This document shows positions 52,001 to 64,000 of a stretch of DNA of 64,000 bases, piece after piece; position 1 is the first letter of the stretch; each line of letters starts with the position of its first letter. The position numbers were made by a program, and so were the translations under genes. Source of the stretch: Cladorhizidae sp. MBARI D1340-BT2 (lineage: Eukaryota > Porifera > Demospongiae > Poecilosclerida > Cladorhizidae); NCBI GenBank assembly GCA_028752905.1, contig JAQNBH010000013.1, forward strand, positions 41,421,907-41,485,906. Reading direction: 5' to 3'. The notes beneath the pieces are model-generated. The model had not been told where the DNA came from and searched no databases. It worked only from the letters and a program-made list of their open reading frames with translations.

Positions 52001-55000
52001 TCACTTCCCAACAAACACTTCATGCGCAGCCATCACTTCCCAACAAACACTTCATGCAGCCATCACTTCCTAACAAACACTTCATGCAGCCATCACTTCC
52101 TAACAAACACTTCATGCAGCCATCACTTCCCAACAAACACTTCATGCAGCCATCACTTCCTAACAAACACTTCATGAGCCATCACTTCCTAACAAACACT
52201 TCATGCAGCCATCACTTTCTAACAAACACTTCATGCAGCCATCACTTCCCAAGAAACACTTCATGCAGCCATCACTTCCTAACAAACACTTCATGAGCCA
52301 TCACTTCCTAATAAACACTTCATGCAGCCATCACTTCCTAAAAAACACTTCATTCAGCCATCACTTCCTAACAAACACTTCATTCAGCCATCACTTCCTA
52401 ACAAACACTTCATGCAGCCATCACTTCCTAACAAACACTTCATGCAGCCATCACTTCCTAACAAACACTTCATGCAGCCATCACTTCCTAACAAACACTT
52501 CATGAGCCATCACTTAATAACAAACACTTCATGCAGCCATCACTTCCTAACAAACACTTCATGATCCATCACTTCCTAACAAACAGTTCATGCAGCCATC
52601 ACTTCCTAACAAACACTTCATGCAGCCATCACTTCCTAACAAACACTTCTAGCAACCATCACTTCCTAACAAACACTTCATGCAGCCATCACTTCCTAAC
52701 AAGCACTTCATGCAGCCATAACTTCCTAACAAACACTTCATGCAGCCATCACTTCCTAATAAACACTTCATGCAGCCATCACTTCCTAACAAACACTTCA
52801 TGCAGCCATCACTTCCTAACAAACACTTTATGCAGCCATCACTTCCTAACAAACACTTCATGCAGCCATCACTTCCTAACAAACACTTCATGCAGCCATC
52901 ACTTCCTAACAAACACTTCATGCAGCCATCACTTCCTAACAAACACTTTATGCAGCCATCACTTCCTAACAAACACTTCATGCAGCCATCACTTCCTAAC
53001 AAACACTTCATGCAGCCATCACTTCCTAACAAACACCTCATGCAGCCATCACTTCCTAACAAACACTTCATGCAGCCATCACTTCCTAACAAACACTTCA
53101 TGCAGCCATCACTTCCTAACAAACACTTCATGCAGCCATCACTTCCTAACAAACACTTCAAGCAGCCATCACTTCCTAACAAACACTTCATGAGCCATCA
53201 CTTCCTAACAAACACTTCATGCAGCCATCACTTCCTAACAAACACTTCATGCAGCCATCACTTCCTAACAAACACTTCATGCAGCCATCACTTCCCAACA
53301 AACACTTCATGCAGCCATCACTTCCCAACAAACACTTCATGTAGCCATCACTTCCTAACAAACACTTCATGCAGCCATCACTTCCTAACAAACACTTCAT
53401 GCAGCCATCACTTCCTAACAAACACTTCATGCAGCCATTACTTCCTAACAAACACTTCATGCAGCCATCACTTCCTAACAAACACTTCATGCAGCCATCA
53501 CTTCCTAACAAACACTTCATGCAGCCATCACTTCCTAACAAACACTTCATGCAGCCATCACTTCCTAACAAACACTTCATGCAGCCATCACTTCCTAACA
53601 AACACTTCATGCAGCCATCACTTCCTAACAAACACTTCATGCAGCCATCACTTCCTAACAAACACTTCATGCAGCCATCACTTCCTAACAAACACTTCAT
53701 GCAGCCATCACTTCCTAACAAACACTTCATGCAGCCATCATGTCTTAACAAACACTTCATGCAGCCATCACTTCCTAACAAACACTTCATGCAGCCATCA
53801 CTTCCTAACAAACACTTCTGCAGCCATCACTTCATAACAAACACTTCATAGCCATCACTTCCTAACAAACACTTCATGCAGCCATCACTTCCCAACAAAC
53901 ACTTCATGCAGCCATCACTTCCTAACAAACACTTCATGCAGCCATCACTTCCCAACAAACACTTCATGCAGCCATCACTTCCTAACAAACACTTCATGCA
54001 GCCATCACTTCCTAACAAACACTTCATGCAGCCATCACTTCCTAACAAACACTTCATGAGCCATCACTTCCTAACAAACACTTCATGCAGCCATCACTTC
54101 CTAACAAACACTTCATGAGCCATCACTTCCTAACAAACACTTCATGCAGCCATCACTTCCTAACAAACACTTCATGAGCCATCACTTCCTAACAAACACT
54201 TCATGAGCCATCACTTCCTAACAAACACTTCATGCAGCCATCACTTCCTAACAAACACTTCATGAGCCATCACTTCCTAACAAACACTTCATGCAGCCAT
54301 CACTTCCTAACAAACACTTCATGCAGCCATCACTTCCTAACAAACATTTTATGCAGCCATCACTTCCTAACAAACACTTTATGAGCCATCACTTCCCAAC
54401 AAACACTTCATGCAGCCATCACTTCCTAACAAACACTTCATGCAGCCATCACTTCTAACAAACACTTCATGCAGCCATCACTTCCTAACAAACACTTCAT
54501 GCAGCCATCACTTCCTAACAAACACTTCATGCAGCCATCACTTCCTAACAAACACTTCATGCAGCCATCACTTCCCAACAAACACTTCATGCAGCCACCA
54601 CTTCCTAACTAACACTTCATGAGCCATCACTTCCTAACAAACACTTCATGCAGCCATCACTTCCTAACAAACACTTCATGCAGCCATCACTTCCCAACAA
54701 ACACTTCATGCAGCCATCACTTCCTAACAAACACTTCATGAGCCATCACTTCCTAACAAACACTTCATGCAGCCATCACTTCCTAACAAACACTTCATGC
54801 AGCCATCACTTCCTAACAAACACTTCATGAGCCATCACTTAATAACAAACACTTCATGCAGCCATCACTTCCTAACAAACACTTCATGCAGCCATCACTT
54901 CCTAACAAACACTTCATGCAGCCATCACTTCCCAACAAACACTTCATGCAGCCATCACTTCCTAACAAACACTTCATGAGCCATCACTTCCTAACAAACA

Positions 55001-55434
55001 CTTCATGCAGCCATCACTTCGTAACAAACACTTCATGCAGCCATCACTTCCTAACAAACACTTCATGCAGCCATCACTTCCTAACAAACACTTCATTCAG
55101 CCATCACTTCCAAACAAACACTTCATGCAGCCATCACTTCCAGATAAACACTTCATTCAGCCATCACTTCCTAACAAACACTTCATGCAGCCATCACTTC
55201 CTAACAAACACTTCATGAGCCATCACTTCCCAACAAACACTTCATGCAGCCATCACTTCCCAACAAACACTTCATGCAGCCATCACTTCCCAACAAACAC
55301 TTCATGCGCAGCCATCACTTCCCAACAAACACTTCATGCAGCCATCACTTCCTAACAAACACTTCATGCAGCCATCACTTCCTAACAAACACTTCATGCA
55401 GCCATCACTTCCCAACAAACACTTCATGCAGCCA
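43678..55434. repeat. 6,914-bp higher-order duplication within the array
   Basis: Blocks at 43678, 45617, 45826, 46455, 47496 and 48091 recur at 50592, 52531, 52740, 53369, 54410 and 55005, all 6,914 bp later. The 365-codon frames at 45826 and 52740 translate identically. The match ends near 48520 and 55434, where the two copies diverge. Confidence 0.85.
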
Positions 55435-58400
55435 TCACTTCCTAACAAACACTTCTAGCAACCATCACTTCCTAACAAACACTTCATGCAGCCATCACTT
55501 CCTAACAAGCACTTCATGCAGCCATAACTTCCTAACAAACACTTCATGCAGCCATCACTTCCTAATAAACACTTCATGCAGCCATCACTTCCTAACAAAC
55601 ACTTCATGCAGCCATCACTTCCTAACAAACACTTTATGCAGCCATCACTTCCTAACAAACACTTCATGCAGCCATCACTTCCTAACAAACACTTTATGCA
55701 GCCATCACTTCCTAACAAACACTTCATGCAGCCATCACTTCCTAACAAACACTTCATGCAGCCATCACTTCCTAACAAACACCTCATGCAGCCATCACTT
55801 CCTAACAAACACTTCATGCAGCCATCACTTCCTAACAAACACTTCATGCAGCCATCACTTCCTAACAAACACTTCATGCAGCCATCACTTCCTAACAAAC
55901 ACTTCATGCAGCCATCACTTCCTAACAAACACTTCATGAGCCATCACTTCCTAACAAACACTTCATGCAGCCATCACTTCCTAACAAACACTTCATGCAG
56001 CCATCACTTCCTAACAAACACTTCATGCAGCCATCACTTCCCAACAAACACTTCATGCAGCCATCACTTCCCAACAAACACTTCATGTAGCCATCACTTC
56101 CTAACAAACACTTCATGCAGCCATCACTTCCTAACAAACACTTCATGCAGCCATCACTTCCTAACAAACACTTCATGCAGCCATCACTTCCTAACAAACA
56201 CTTCATGCAGCCATCACTTCCTAACAAACACTTCATGCAGCCATCACTTCCTAACAAACACTTCATGCAGCCATCACTTCCTAATAAACACTTCATGCAG
56301 CCATCACTTCCTAACAAACACTTCATGCAGCCATCACTTCCTAACAAACACTTCATGCAGCCATCACTTCCTAACAAACACTTCATGCAGCCATCACTTC
56401 CTAACAAACACTTCATGCAGCCATCACTTCCTAACAAACACTTCATGCAGCCATCACTTCCTAACAAACACTTCATGCAGCCATCATGTCTTAACAAACA
56501 CTTCATGCAGCATCACTTCCTAACAAACACTTCATGCAGCCATCACTTCCTAACAAACACTTCTGCAGCCATCACTTCATAACAAACACTTCATAGCCAT
56601 CACTTCCTAACAAACACTTCATGCAGCCATCACTTCCCAACAAACACTTCATGCAGCCATCACTTCCTAACAAACACTTCATGCAGCCATCACTTCCCAA
56701 CAAACACTTCATGCAGCCATCACTTCCTAACAAACACTTCATGCAGCCATCACTTCCTAACAAACACTTCATGCAGCCATCACTTCCTAACAAACACTTC
56801 ATGAGCCATCACTTCCTAACAAACACTTCATGCAGCCATCACTTCCTAACAAACACTTCATGAGCCATCACTTCCTAACAAACACTTCATGCAGCCATCA
56901 CTTCCTAACAAACACTTCATGAGCCATCACTTCCTAACAAACACTTCATGAGCCATCACTTCCTAACAAACACTTCATGCAGCCATCACTTCCTAACAAA
57001 CACTTCATGAGCCATCACTTCCTAACAAACACTTCATGCAGCCATCACTTCCTAACAAACACTTCATGCAGCCATCACTTCCTAACAAACATTTTATGCA
57101 GCCATCACTTCCTAACAAACACTTTATGAGCCATCACTTCCCAACAAACACTTCATGCAGCCATCACTTCCTAACAAACACTTCATGCAGCCATCACTTC
57201 TAACAAACACTTCATGCAGCCATCACTTCCTAACAAACACTTCATGCAGCCATCACTTCCTAACAAACACTTCATGCAGCCATCACTTCCTAACAAACAC
57301 TTCATGCAGCCATCACTTCCCAACAAACACTTCATGCAGCCATCACTTCCTAACTAACACTTCATGAGCCATCACTTCCTAACAAACACTTCATGCAGCC
57401 ATCACTTCCTAACAAACACTTCATGCAGCCATCACTTCCCAACAAACACTTCATGCAGCCATCACTTCCTAACAAACACTTCATGAGCCATCACTTCCTA
57501 ACAAACACTTCATGCAGCCATCACTTCCTAACAAACACTTCATGCAGCCATCACTTCCTAACAAACACTTCATGAGCCATCACTTAATAACAAACACTTC
57601 ATGCAGCCATCACTTCCTAACAAACACTTCATGCAGCCATCACTTCCCAAGAAACACTTCATGCAGCCATCACTTCCTAACAAACACTTCATGAGCCATC
57701 ACTTCCTAATAAACACTTCGTGCAGCCATCACTTCCTAACAAACACTTCATTCAGCCATCACTTCCTAACAAACACTTCATTCAGCCATCACTTCCTAAC
57801 AAACACTTCATGCAGCCATCACTTCCTAACAAACACTTCATTCAGCCATCACTTCCAAACAAACACTTCATGCAGCCATCACTTCCTGATAAACACTTCA
57901 TTCAGCCATCACTTCCTAACAAACACTTCATGCAGCCATCACTTCCTAACAAACACTTCATGAGCCATCACTTCCCAACAAACACTTCATGCAGCCATCA
58001 CTTCCCAACAAACACTTCATGCAGCCATCACTTCCCAACAAACACTTCATGCGCAGCCATCACTTCCCAACAAACACTTCATGCAGCCATCACTTCCTAA
58101 CAAACACTTCATGCGAGCCATCACTTCCTAACAAACACTTCATGCAGCCATCACTTCCCAACAAACACTTCATGCAGCCATCACTTCCTAACAAACACTT
58201 CATGAGCCATCACTTCCTAACAAACACTTCATGCAGCCATCACTTTCTAACAAACACTTCATGCAGCCATCACTTCCCAAGAAACACTTCATGCAGCCAT
58301 CACTTCCTAACAAACACTTCATGAGCCATCACTTCCTAATAAACACTTCATGCAGCCATCACTTCCTAACAAACACTTCATTCAGCCATCACTTCCTAAC

Positions 58401-61400
58401 AAACACTTCATTCAGCCATCACTTCCTAACAAACACTTCATGCAGCCATCACTTCCTAACAAACACTTCATGCAGCCATCACTTCCTAACAAACACTTCA
58501 TGCAGCCATCACTTCCTAACAAACACTTCATGAGCCATCACTTAATAACAAACACTTCATGCAGCCATCACTTCCTAACAAACACTTCATGATCCATCAC
58601 TTCCTAACAAACAGTTCATGCAGCCATCACTTCCTAACAAACACTTCATGCAGCCATCACTTCCTAACAAACACTTCTAGCAACCATCACTTCCTAACAA
58701 ACACTTCATGCAGCCATCACTTCCTAACAAGCACTTCATGCAGCCATAACTTCCTAACAAACACTTCATGCAGCCATCACTTCCTAACAAACATTTTATG
58801 CAGCCATCACTTCCTAACAAACACTTTATGAGCCATCACTTCCCAACAAACACTTCATGCAGCCATCACTTCCTAACAAACACTTCATGCAGCCATCACT
58901 TCTAACAAACACTTCATGCAGCCATCACTTCCTAACAAACACTTCATGCAGCCATCACTTCCTAACAAACACTTCATGCAGCCATCACTTCCTAACAAAC
59001 ACTTCATGCAGCCATCACTTCCTAACAAACACTTCATGAGCCATCACTTCCTAACAAACACTTCATGCAGCCATCACTTTCTAACAAACACTTCATGCAG
59101 CCATCACTTCCCAAGAAACACTTCATGCAGCCATCACTCCCTAACAAACACTTCATGAGCCATCACTTCCTAATAAACACTTCATGCAGCCATCACTTCC
59201 TAACAAACACTTCATTCAGCCATCACTTCCTAACAAACACTTCATTCAGCCATCACTTCCTAACAAACACTTCATGCAGCCATCACTTCCTAACAAACAC
59301 TTCATGAGCCATCACTTCCTAACAAACACTTCATGCAGCCATCACTTCCTAACAAACACTTCATGCAGCCATCACTTCCTAACAAACACTTCAAGCAGCC
59401 ATCACTTCCTAACAAACACTTCATGCAGCCATCACTTCCTAACAAACACTTCATGCAGCCATCACTTCCTAACAAACACTTCATGCAGCCATCACTTCCT
59501 AACAAACACTTCATGCAGCCATCACTTCCTTACAAACACTTCATGCAGCCATCATGTCTTAACAAACACTTCATGCAGCCATCACTTCCTAACAAACACT
59601 TCATGCAGCCATCACTTCCTAACAAACACTTCTGCAGCCATCACTTCATAACAAACACTTCATAGCCATCACTTCCTAACAAACACTTCATGCAGCCATC
59701 ACTTCCCAACAAACACTTCATGCAGCCATCACTTCCTAACAAACACTTCATGCAGCCATCACTTCCCAACAAACACTTCATGCAGCCATCACTTCCTAAC
59801 AAACACTTCATGCAGCCATCACTTCCTAACAAACACTTCATGCAGCCATCACTTCCTAACAAACACTTCATGAGCCATCACTTCCTAACAAACACTTCAT
59901 GCAGCCATCACTTCCTAACAAACACTTCATGAGCCATCACTTCCTAACAAACACTTCATGCAGCCATCACTTCCTAACAAACACTTCATGAGCCATCACT
60001 TCCTAACAAACACTTCATGAGCCATCACTTCCTAACAAACACTTCATGCAGCCATCACTTCCTAACAAACACTTCATGAGCCATCACTTCCTAACAAACA
60101 CTTCATGCAGCCATCACTTCCTAACAAACATTTTATGCAGCCATCACTTCCTAACAAACACTTTATGAGCCATCACTTCCCAACAAACACTTCATGCAGC
60201 CATCACTTCCTAACAAACACTTCATGCAGCCATCACTTCTAACAAACACTTCATGCAGCCATCACTTCCTAACAAACACTTCATGCAGCCATCACTTCCT
60301 AACAAACACTTCATGCAGCCATCACTTCCTAACAAACACTTCATGCAGCCATCACTTCCCAACAAACACTTCATGAGCCATCACTTCCTAACAAACACTT
60401 CATGCAGCCATCACTTCCTAACAAACACTTCATGCAGCCATCACTTCCTAACAAACACTTCATGCAGCCATCACTTCCTAACAAACACTTCATGCAGCCA
60501 TCACTTCCTAACAAACACTTCATGCAGCCATCACTTCCTAACAAACACTTCATGCAGCCATCACTTCCCAAGAAACACTTCATGCAGCCATCACTTCCTA
60601 ACAAACACTTCATGAGCCATCACTTCCTAATAAACACTTCGTGCAGCCATCACTTCCTAACAAACACTTCATTCAGCCATCACTTCCTAACAAACACTTC
60701 ATTCAGCCATCACTTCCTAACAAACACTTCATGCAGCCATCACTTCTGAACAAACACTTCATGCAGCCATCACTTCCTAACAAACACTTCATGCAGCCAT
60801 CACTTCCTAACAAACACTTCATGCAGCCATCACTTCCTAACAAACACTTCATGAGCCTTCACTTCCCAACAAACACTTCATTCAGACATCACTTCCTAAC
60901 AACACTTCATGCAGCCATCACTTCCTAACAAACACTTCATGAGCCTTCACTTCCCAACAAACACTTCATGCAGCCATCACTTCCCAACAAACACTTCATG
61001 CAGCCATCACTTCCCAACAAACACTTCATGCAGCCATCACTTCCCAACAAACACTTCATGCAGCCATCACTTCCTAACAAACACTTCATGAGCCATCACT
61101 TCCTAACAAACACTTCATGCAGCCATCACTTCCTAACAAACACTTCATGCAGCCATCACTTCCTAACAAACACTTCATGAGCCATCACTTAATAACAAAC
61201 ACTTCATGCAGCCATCACTTCCTAACAAACACTTCATGCAGCCATCACTTCCCAACAAACACTTCATGCAGCCATCACTTCCCAACAAACACTTCATGCA
61301 GCCATCACTTCCTAACAAACACTTCATGAGCCATCACTTCCTAACAAACACTTCATGCAGCCATCACTTCCTAACAAACACTTCATGCAGCCATAACTTC

Positions 61401-64000
61401 CTAACAAACAGTTCATGCAGCCATCACTTCTTAACAAACACTTCATTCAGCCATCACTTCCTAACAAACACTTCATGCAGCCATCACTTCCTGATAAACA
61501 CTTCATTCAGCCATCACTTCCTAACAAACACTTCATGCAGCCATCACTTCCTAACAAACACTTCATGCAGCCATCACTTCCTAACAAACACTTCATGAGC
61601 CATCACTTCCTAACAAACACTTCATGCAGCCATCACTTCCTAACAAACACTTCATGAGCCATCACTTCCTAACAAACACTTCATGCAGCCATCACTTCCT
61701 AACAAACACTTCATGAGCCATCACTTCCTAACAAACACTTCATGAGCCATCACTTCCTAACAAACACTTCATGCAGCCATCACTTCCTAACAAACACTTC
61801 ATGCAGCCATCACTTCCTAACAAACACTTCATGCAGCCATCACTTCCTAACAAACACTTCATGCAGCCATCACTTCCTAACAAACACTTCATGCAGCCAT
61901 CACTTCCTAACAAACACTTCATGAGCCATCACTTCCTAACAAACACTTCATGCAGCCATCACTTCCTAACAAACATTTTATGCAGCCATCACTTCCTAAC
62001 AAACACTTTATGAGCCATCACTTCCCAACAAACACTTCATGCAGCCATCACTTCCTAACAAACACTTCATGCAGCCATCACTTCTAACAAACACTTCATG
62101 CAGCCATCACTTCCTAACAAACACTTCATGCAGCCATCACTTCCTAACAAACACTTCATGCAGCCATCACTTCCTAACAAACACTTCATGCAGCCATCAC
62201 TTCCGAACAAACACTTCATGAGCCATCACTTCCTAACAAACACTTCATGCAGCCATCACTTCCTAACAAACACTTCATGCAGCCATCACTTCCTAACAAA
62301 CACTTCATGCAGCCATCACTTCCTAACAAACACTTCATGCAGCCATCACTTCCTAACAAACACTTCATGCAGCCATCACTTCCTAACAAACACTTCATGC
62401 AGCCATCACTTCCCAAGAAACACTTCATGCAGCCATCACTTCCTAACAAACACTTCATGAGCCATCACTTCCTAATAAACACTTCGTGCAGCCATCACTT
62501 CCTAACAAACACTTCATTCAGCCATCACTTCCTAACAAACACTTCATTCAGCCATCACTTCCTAACAAACACTTCATGCAGCCATCACTTCTGAACAAAC
62601 ACTTCATGCAGCCATCACTTCCTAACAAACACTTCATGCAGCCATCACTTCCTAACAAACACTTCATGCAGCCATCACTTCCTAACAAACACTTCATGAG
62701 CCTTCACTTCCCAACAAACACTTCATTCAGACATCACTTCCTAACAACACTTCATGCAGCCATCACTTCCTAACAAACACTTCATGAGCCTTCACTTCCC
62801 AACAAACACTTCATGCAGCCATCACTTCCCAACAAACACTTCATGCAGCCATCACTTCCCAACAAACACTTCATGCAGCCATCACTTCCCAACAAACACT
62901 TCATGCAGCCATCACTTCCTAACAAACACTTCATGAGCCATCACTTCCTAACAAACACTTCATGCAGCCATCACTTCCTAACAAACACTTCATGCAGCCA
63001 TCACTTCCTAACAAACACTTCATGAGCCATCACTTAATAACAAACACTTCATGCAGCCATCACTTCCTAACAAACACTTCATGCAGCCATCACTTCCTAA
63101 CAAACACTTCATGCAGCCATCACTTCCCAACAAACACTTCATGCAGCCATCACTTCCTAACAAACACTTCATGAGCCATCACTTCCTAACAAACACTTCA
63201 TGCAGCCATCACTTCCTAACAAACACTTCATGCAGCCATCACTTCCTAACAAACACTTCATGCAGCCATCACTTCCTAACAAACACTTCATTCAGCCATC
63301 ACTTCCTAACAAACACTTCATGCAGCCATCACTTCCTGATAAACACTTCATTCAGCCATCACTTCCTAACAAACACTTCATGCAGCCATCACTTCCTAAC
63401 AAACACTTCATGAGCCATCACTTCCCAACAAACACTTCATGCAGCCATCACTTCCCAACAAACACTTCATGCGCAGCCATCACTTCCCAACAAACACTTC
63501 ATGCAGCCATCACTTCCTAACAAACACTTCATGCAGCCATCACTTCCTAACAAACACTTCATGCAGCCATCACTTCCCAACAAACACTTCATGCAGCCAT
63601 CACTTCCTAACAAACACTTCATGAGCCATCACTTCCTAACAAACACTTCATGCAGCCATCACTTCCTAACAAACACTTCATGCAGCCATAACTTCCTAAC
63701 AAACAGTTCATGCAGCCATCACTTCTTAACAAACACTTCATTCAGCCATCACTTCCTAACAAACACTTCATGCAGCCATCACTTCCTGATAAACACTTCA
63801 TTCAGCCATCACTTCCTAACAAACACTTCATGCAGCCATCACTTCCTAACAAACACTTCATGCAGCCATCACTTCCTAACAAACACTTCATGAGCCATCA
63901 CTTCCTAACAAACACTTCATGCAGCCATCACTTCCTAACAAACACTTCATGAGCCATCACTTCCTAACAAACACTTCATGCAGCCATCACTTCCTAACAA

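Larger units (their letters stand above)
21279..64000. repeat. Giant 30-bp minisatellite with higher-order structure (runs off the window)
   Basis: The canonical unit is a 16-base part CACTTCATGCAGCCAT followed by a 14-base part CACTTCCTAACAAA, 30 bp in all. About 1,430-1,440 units fill the rest of the window without any other sequence. The commonest variant drops one C (ATGAGCC for ATGCAGCC), giving 29 bp. Others include TTCTGCAG (29 bp), ATAGCC (28 bp), ATGCGCAGCC (32 bp), CATTCAG, CCCAACAAA, CCCAAGAAA and TTAATAACAAA. The canonical unit is open in two plus frames (repeating MQPSLPNKHF and SCSHHFLTNT) and one minus frame (MKCLLGSDGC); the other three contain stops. Length variants rotate the frame constantly, so the long ORFs, up to 365 codons, are artefacts. 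No spacer sequences, genes or transposons interrupt it. Confidence 0.98.

Noticed and set aside
21279..64000. CRISPR-like array
   Set aside because: There are no unique spacers between repeats. Units are head to tail, and the context is eukaryotic.
21279..64000. Telomeric repeat
   Set aside because: The unit bears no resemblance to TTAGGG-type repeats and is 30 bp long.

Overview
The window is eukaryotic, and almost certainly from a marine invertebrate, most likely a sponge. It has no operons or bacterial-style gene packing. It carries a TRIM-NHL gene of the style that is expanded in sponges, decayed hAT and LINE elements, many microsatellites, and a very large tandem array. The taxonomic call is an inference from the style of these families, not a measurement.

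Layout. At 1-2,650 lies a TRIM-NHL (RING, coiled coil, filamin, NHL) gene on the minus strand, with a frame break inside the RING and no B-box. At 3,400-5,150 is a decayed CR1/L2/Jockey-type reverse transcriptase on the minus strand, with a 31-bp minisatellite upstream. From 5,150 to 9,000 there are short tandem repeats (31, 38 and 66 bp units, CA repeats, a polypurine tract, a 0.7-kb AAT array) and one plausible spliced exon with a membrane segment on the minus strand. At 10,045-14,131 a hAT DNA transposon with 13-bp inverted ends carries a broken transposase and is interrupted at 11,524-13,274 by a second hAT of a different subfamily (TTF zinc finger, internally deleted). At 15,585-15,867 is a third hAT transposase fragment. 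It abuts a decayed non-LTR retrotransposon with a zinc motif and a restriction-like endonuclease on the minus strand (15,871-17,714). From 17,715 to 21,278 no gene is recognised; there are a 44-bp tandem repeat and AT-rich duplications.

From 21,279 to the right edge (42.7 kb, two thirds of the window) there is a single minisatellite with a 30-bp unit, roughly 1,430-1,440 copies, with common 29-bp variants. Diagnostic variants recur at fixed distances (714, 1,725, 3,070, 3,096, 4,168 and 6,914 bp; 9,984 is the sum of 3,070 and 6,914). This shows a layered higher-order structure built by repeated segmental duplication inside the array. The array runs off the window, so its full length is unknown. 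Its many long ORFs follow from a 30-bp unit (10 codons) that is stop-free in three of six frames. They are not genes.

No set of genes here forms a pathway. The best candidates for something undescribed are the higher-order minisatellite, a recurring ACCCTTTACC motif that twice forms perfect small palindromes, and the nested hAT elements.
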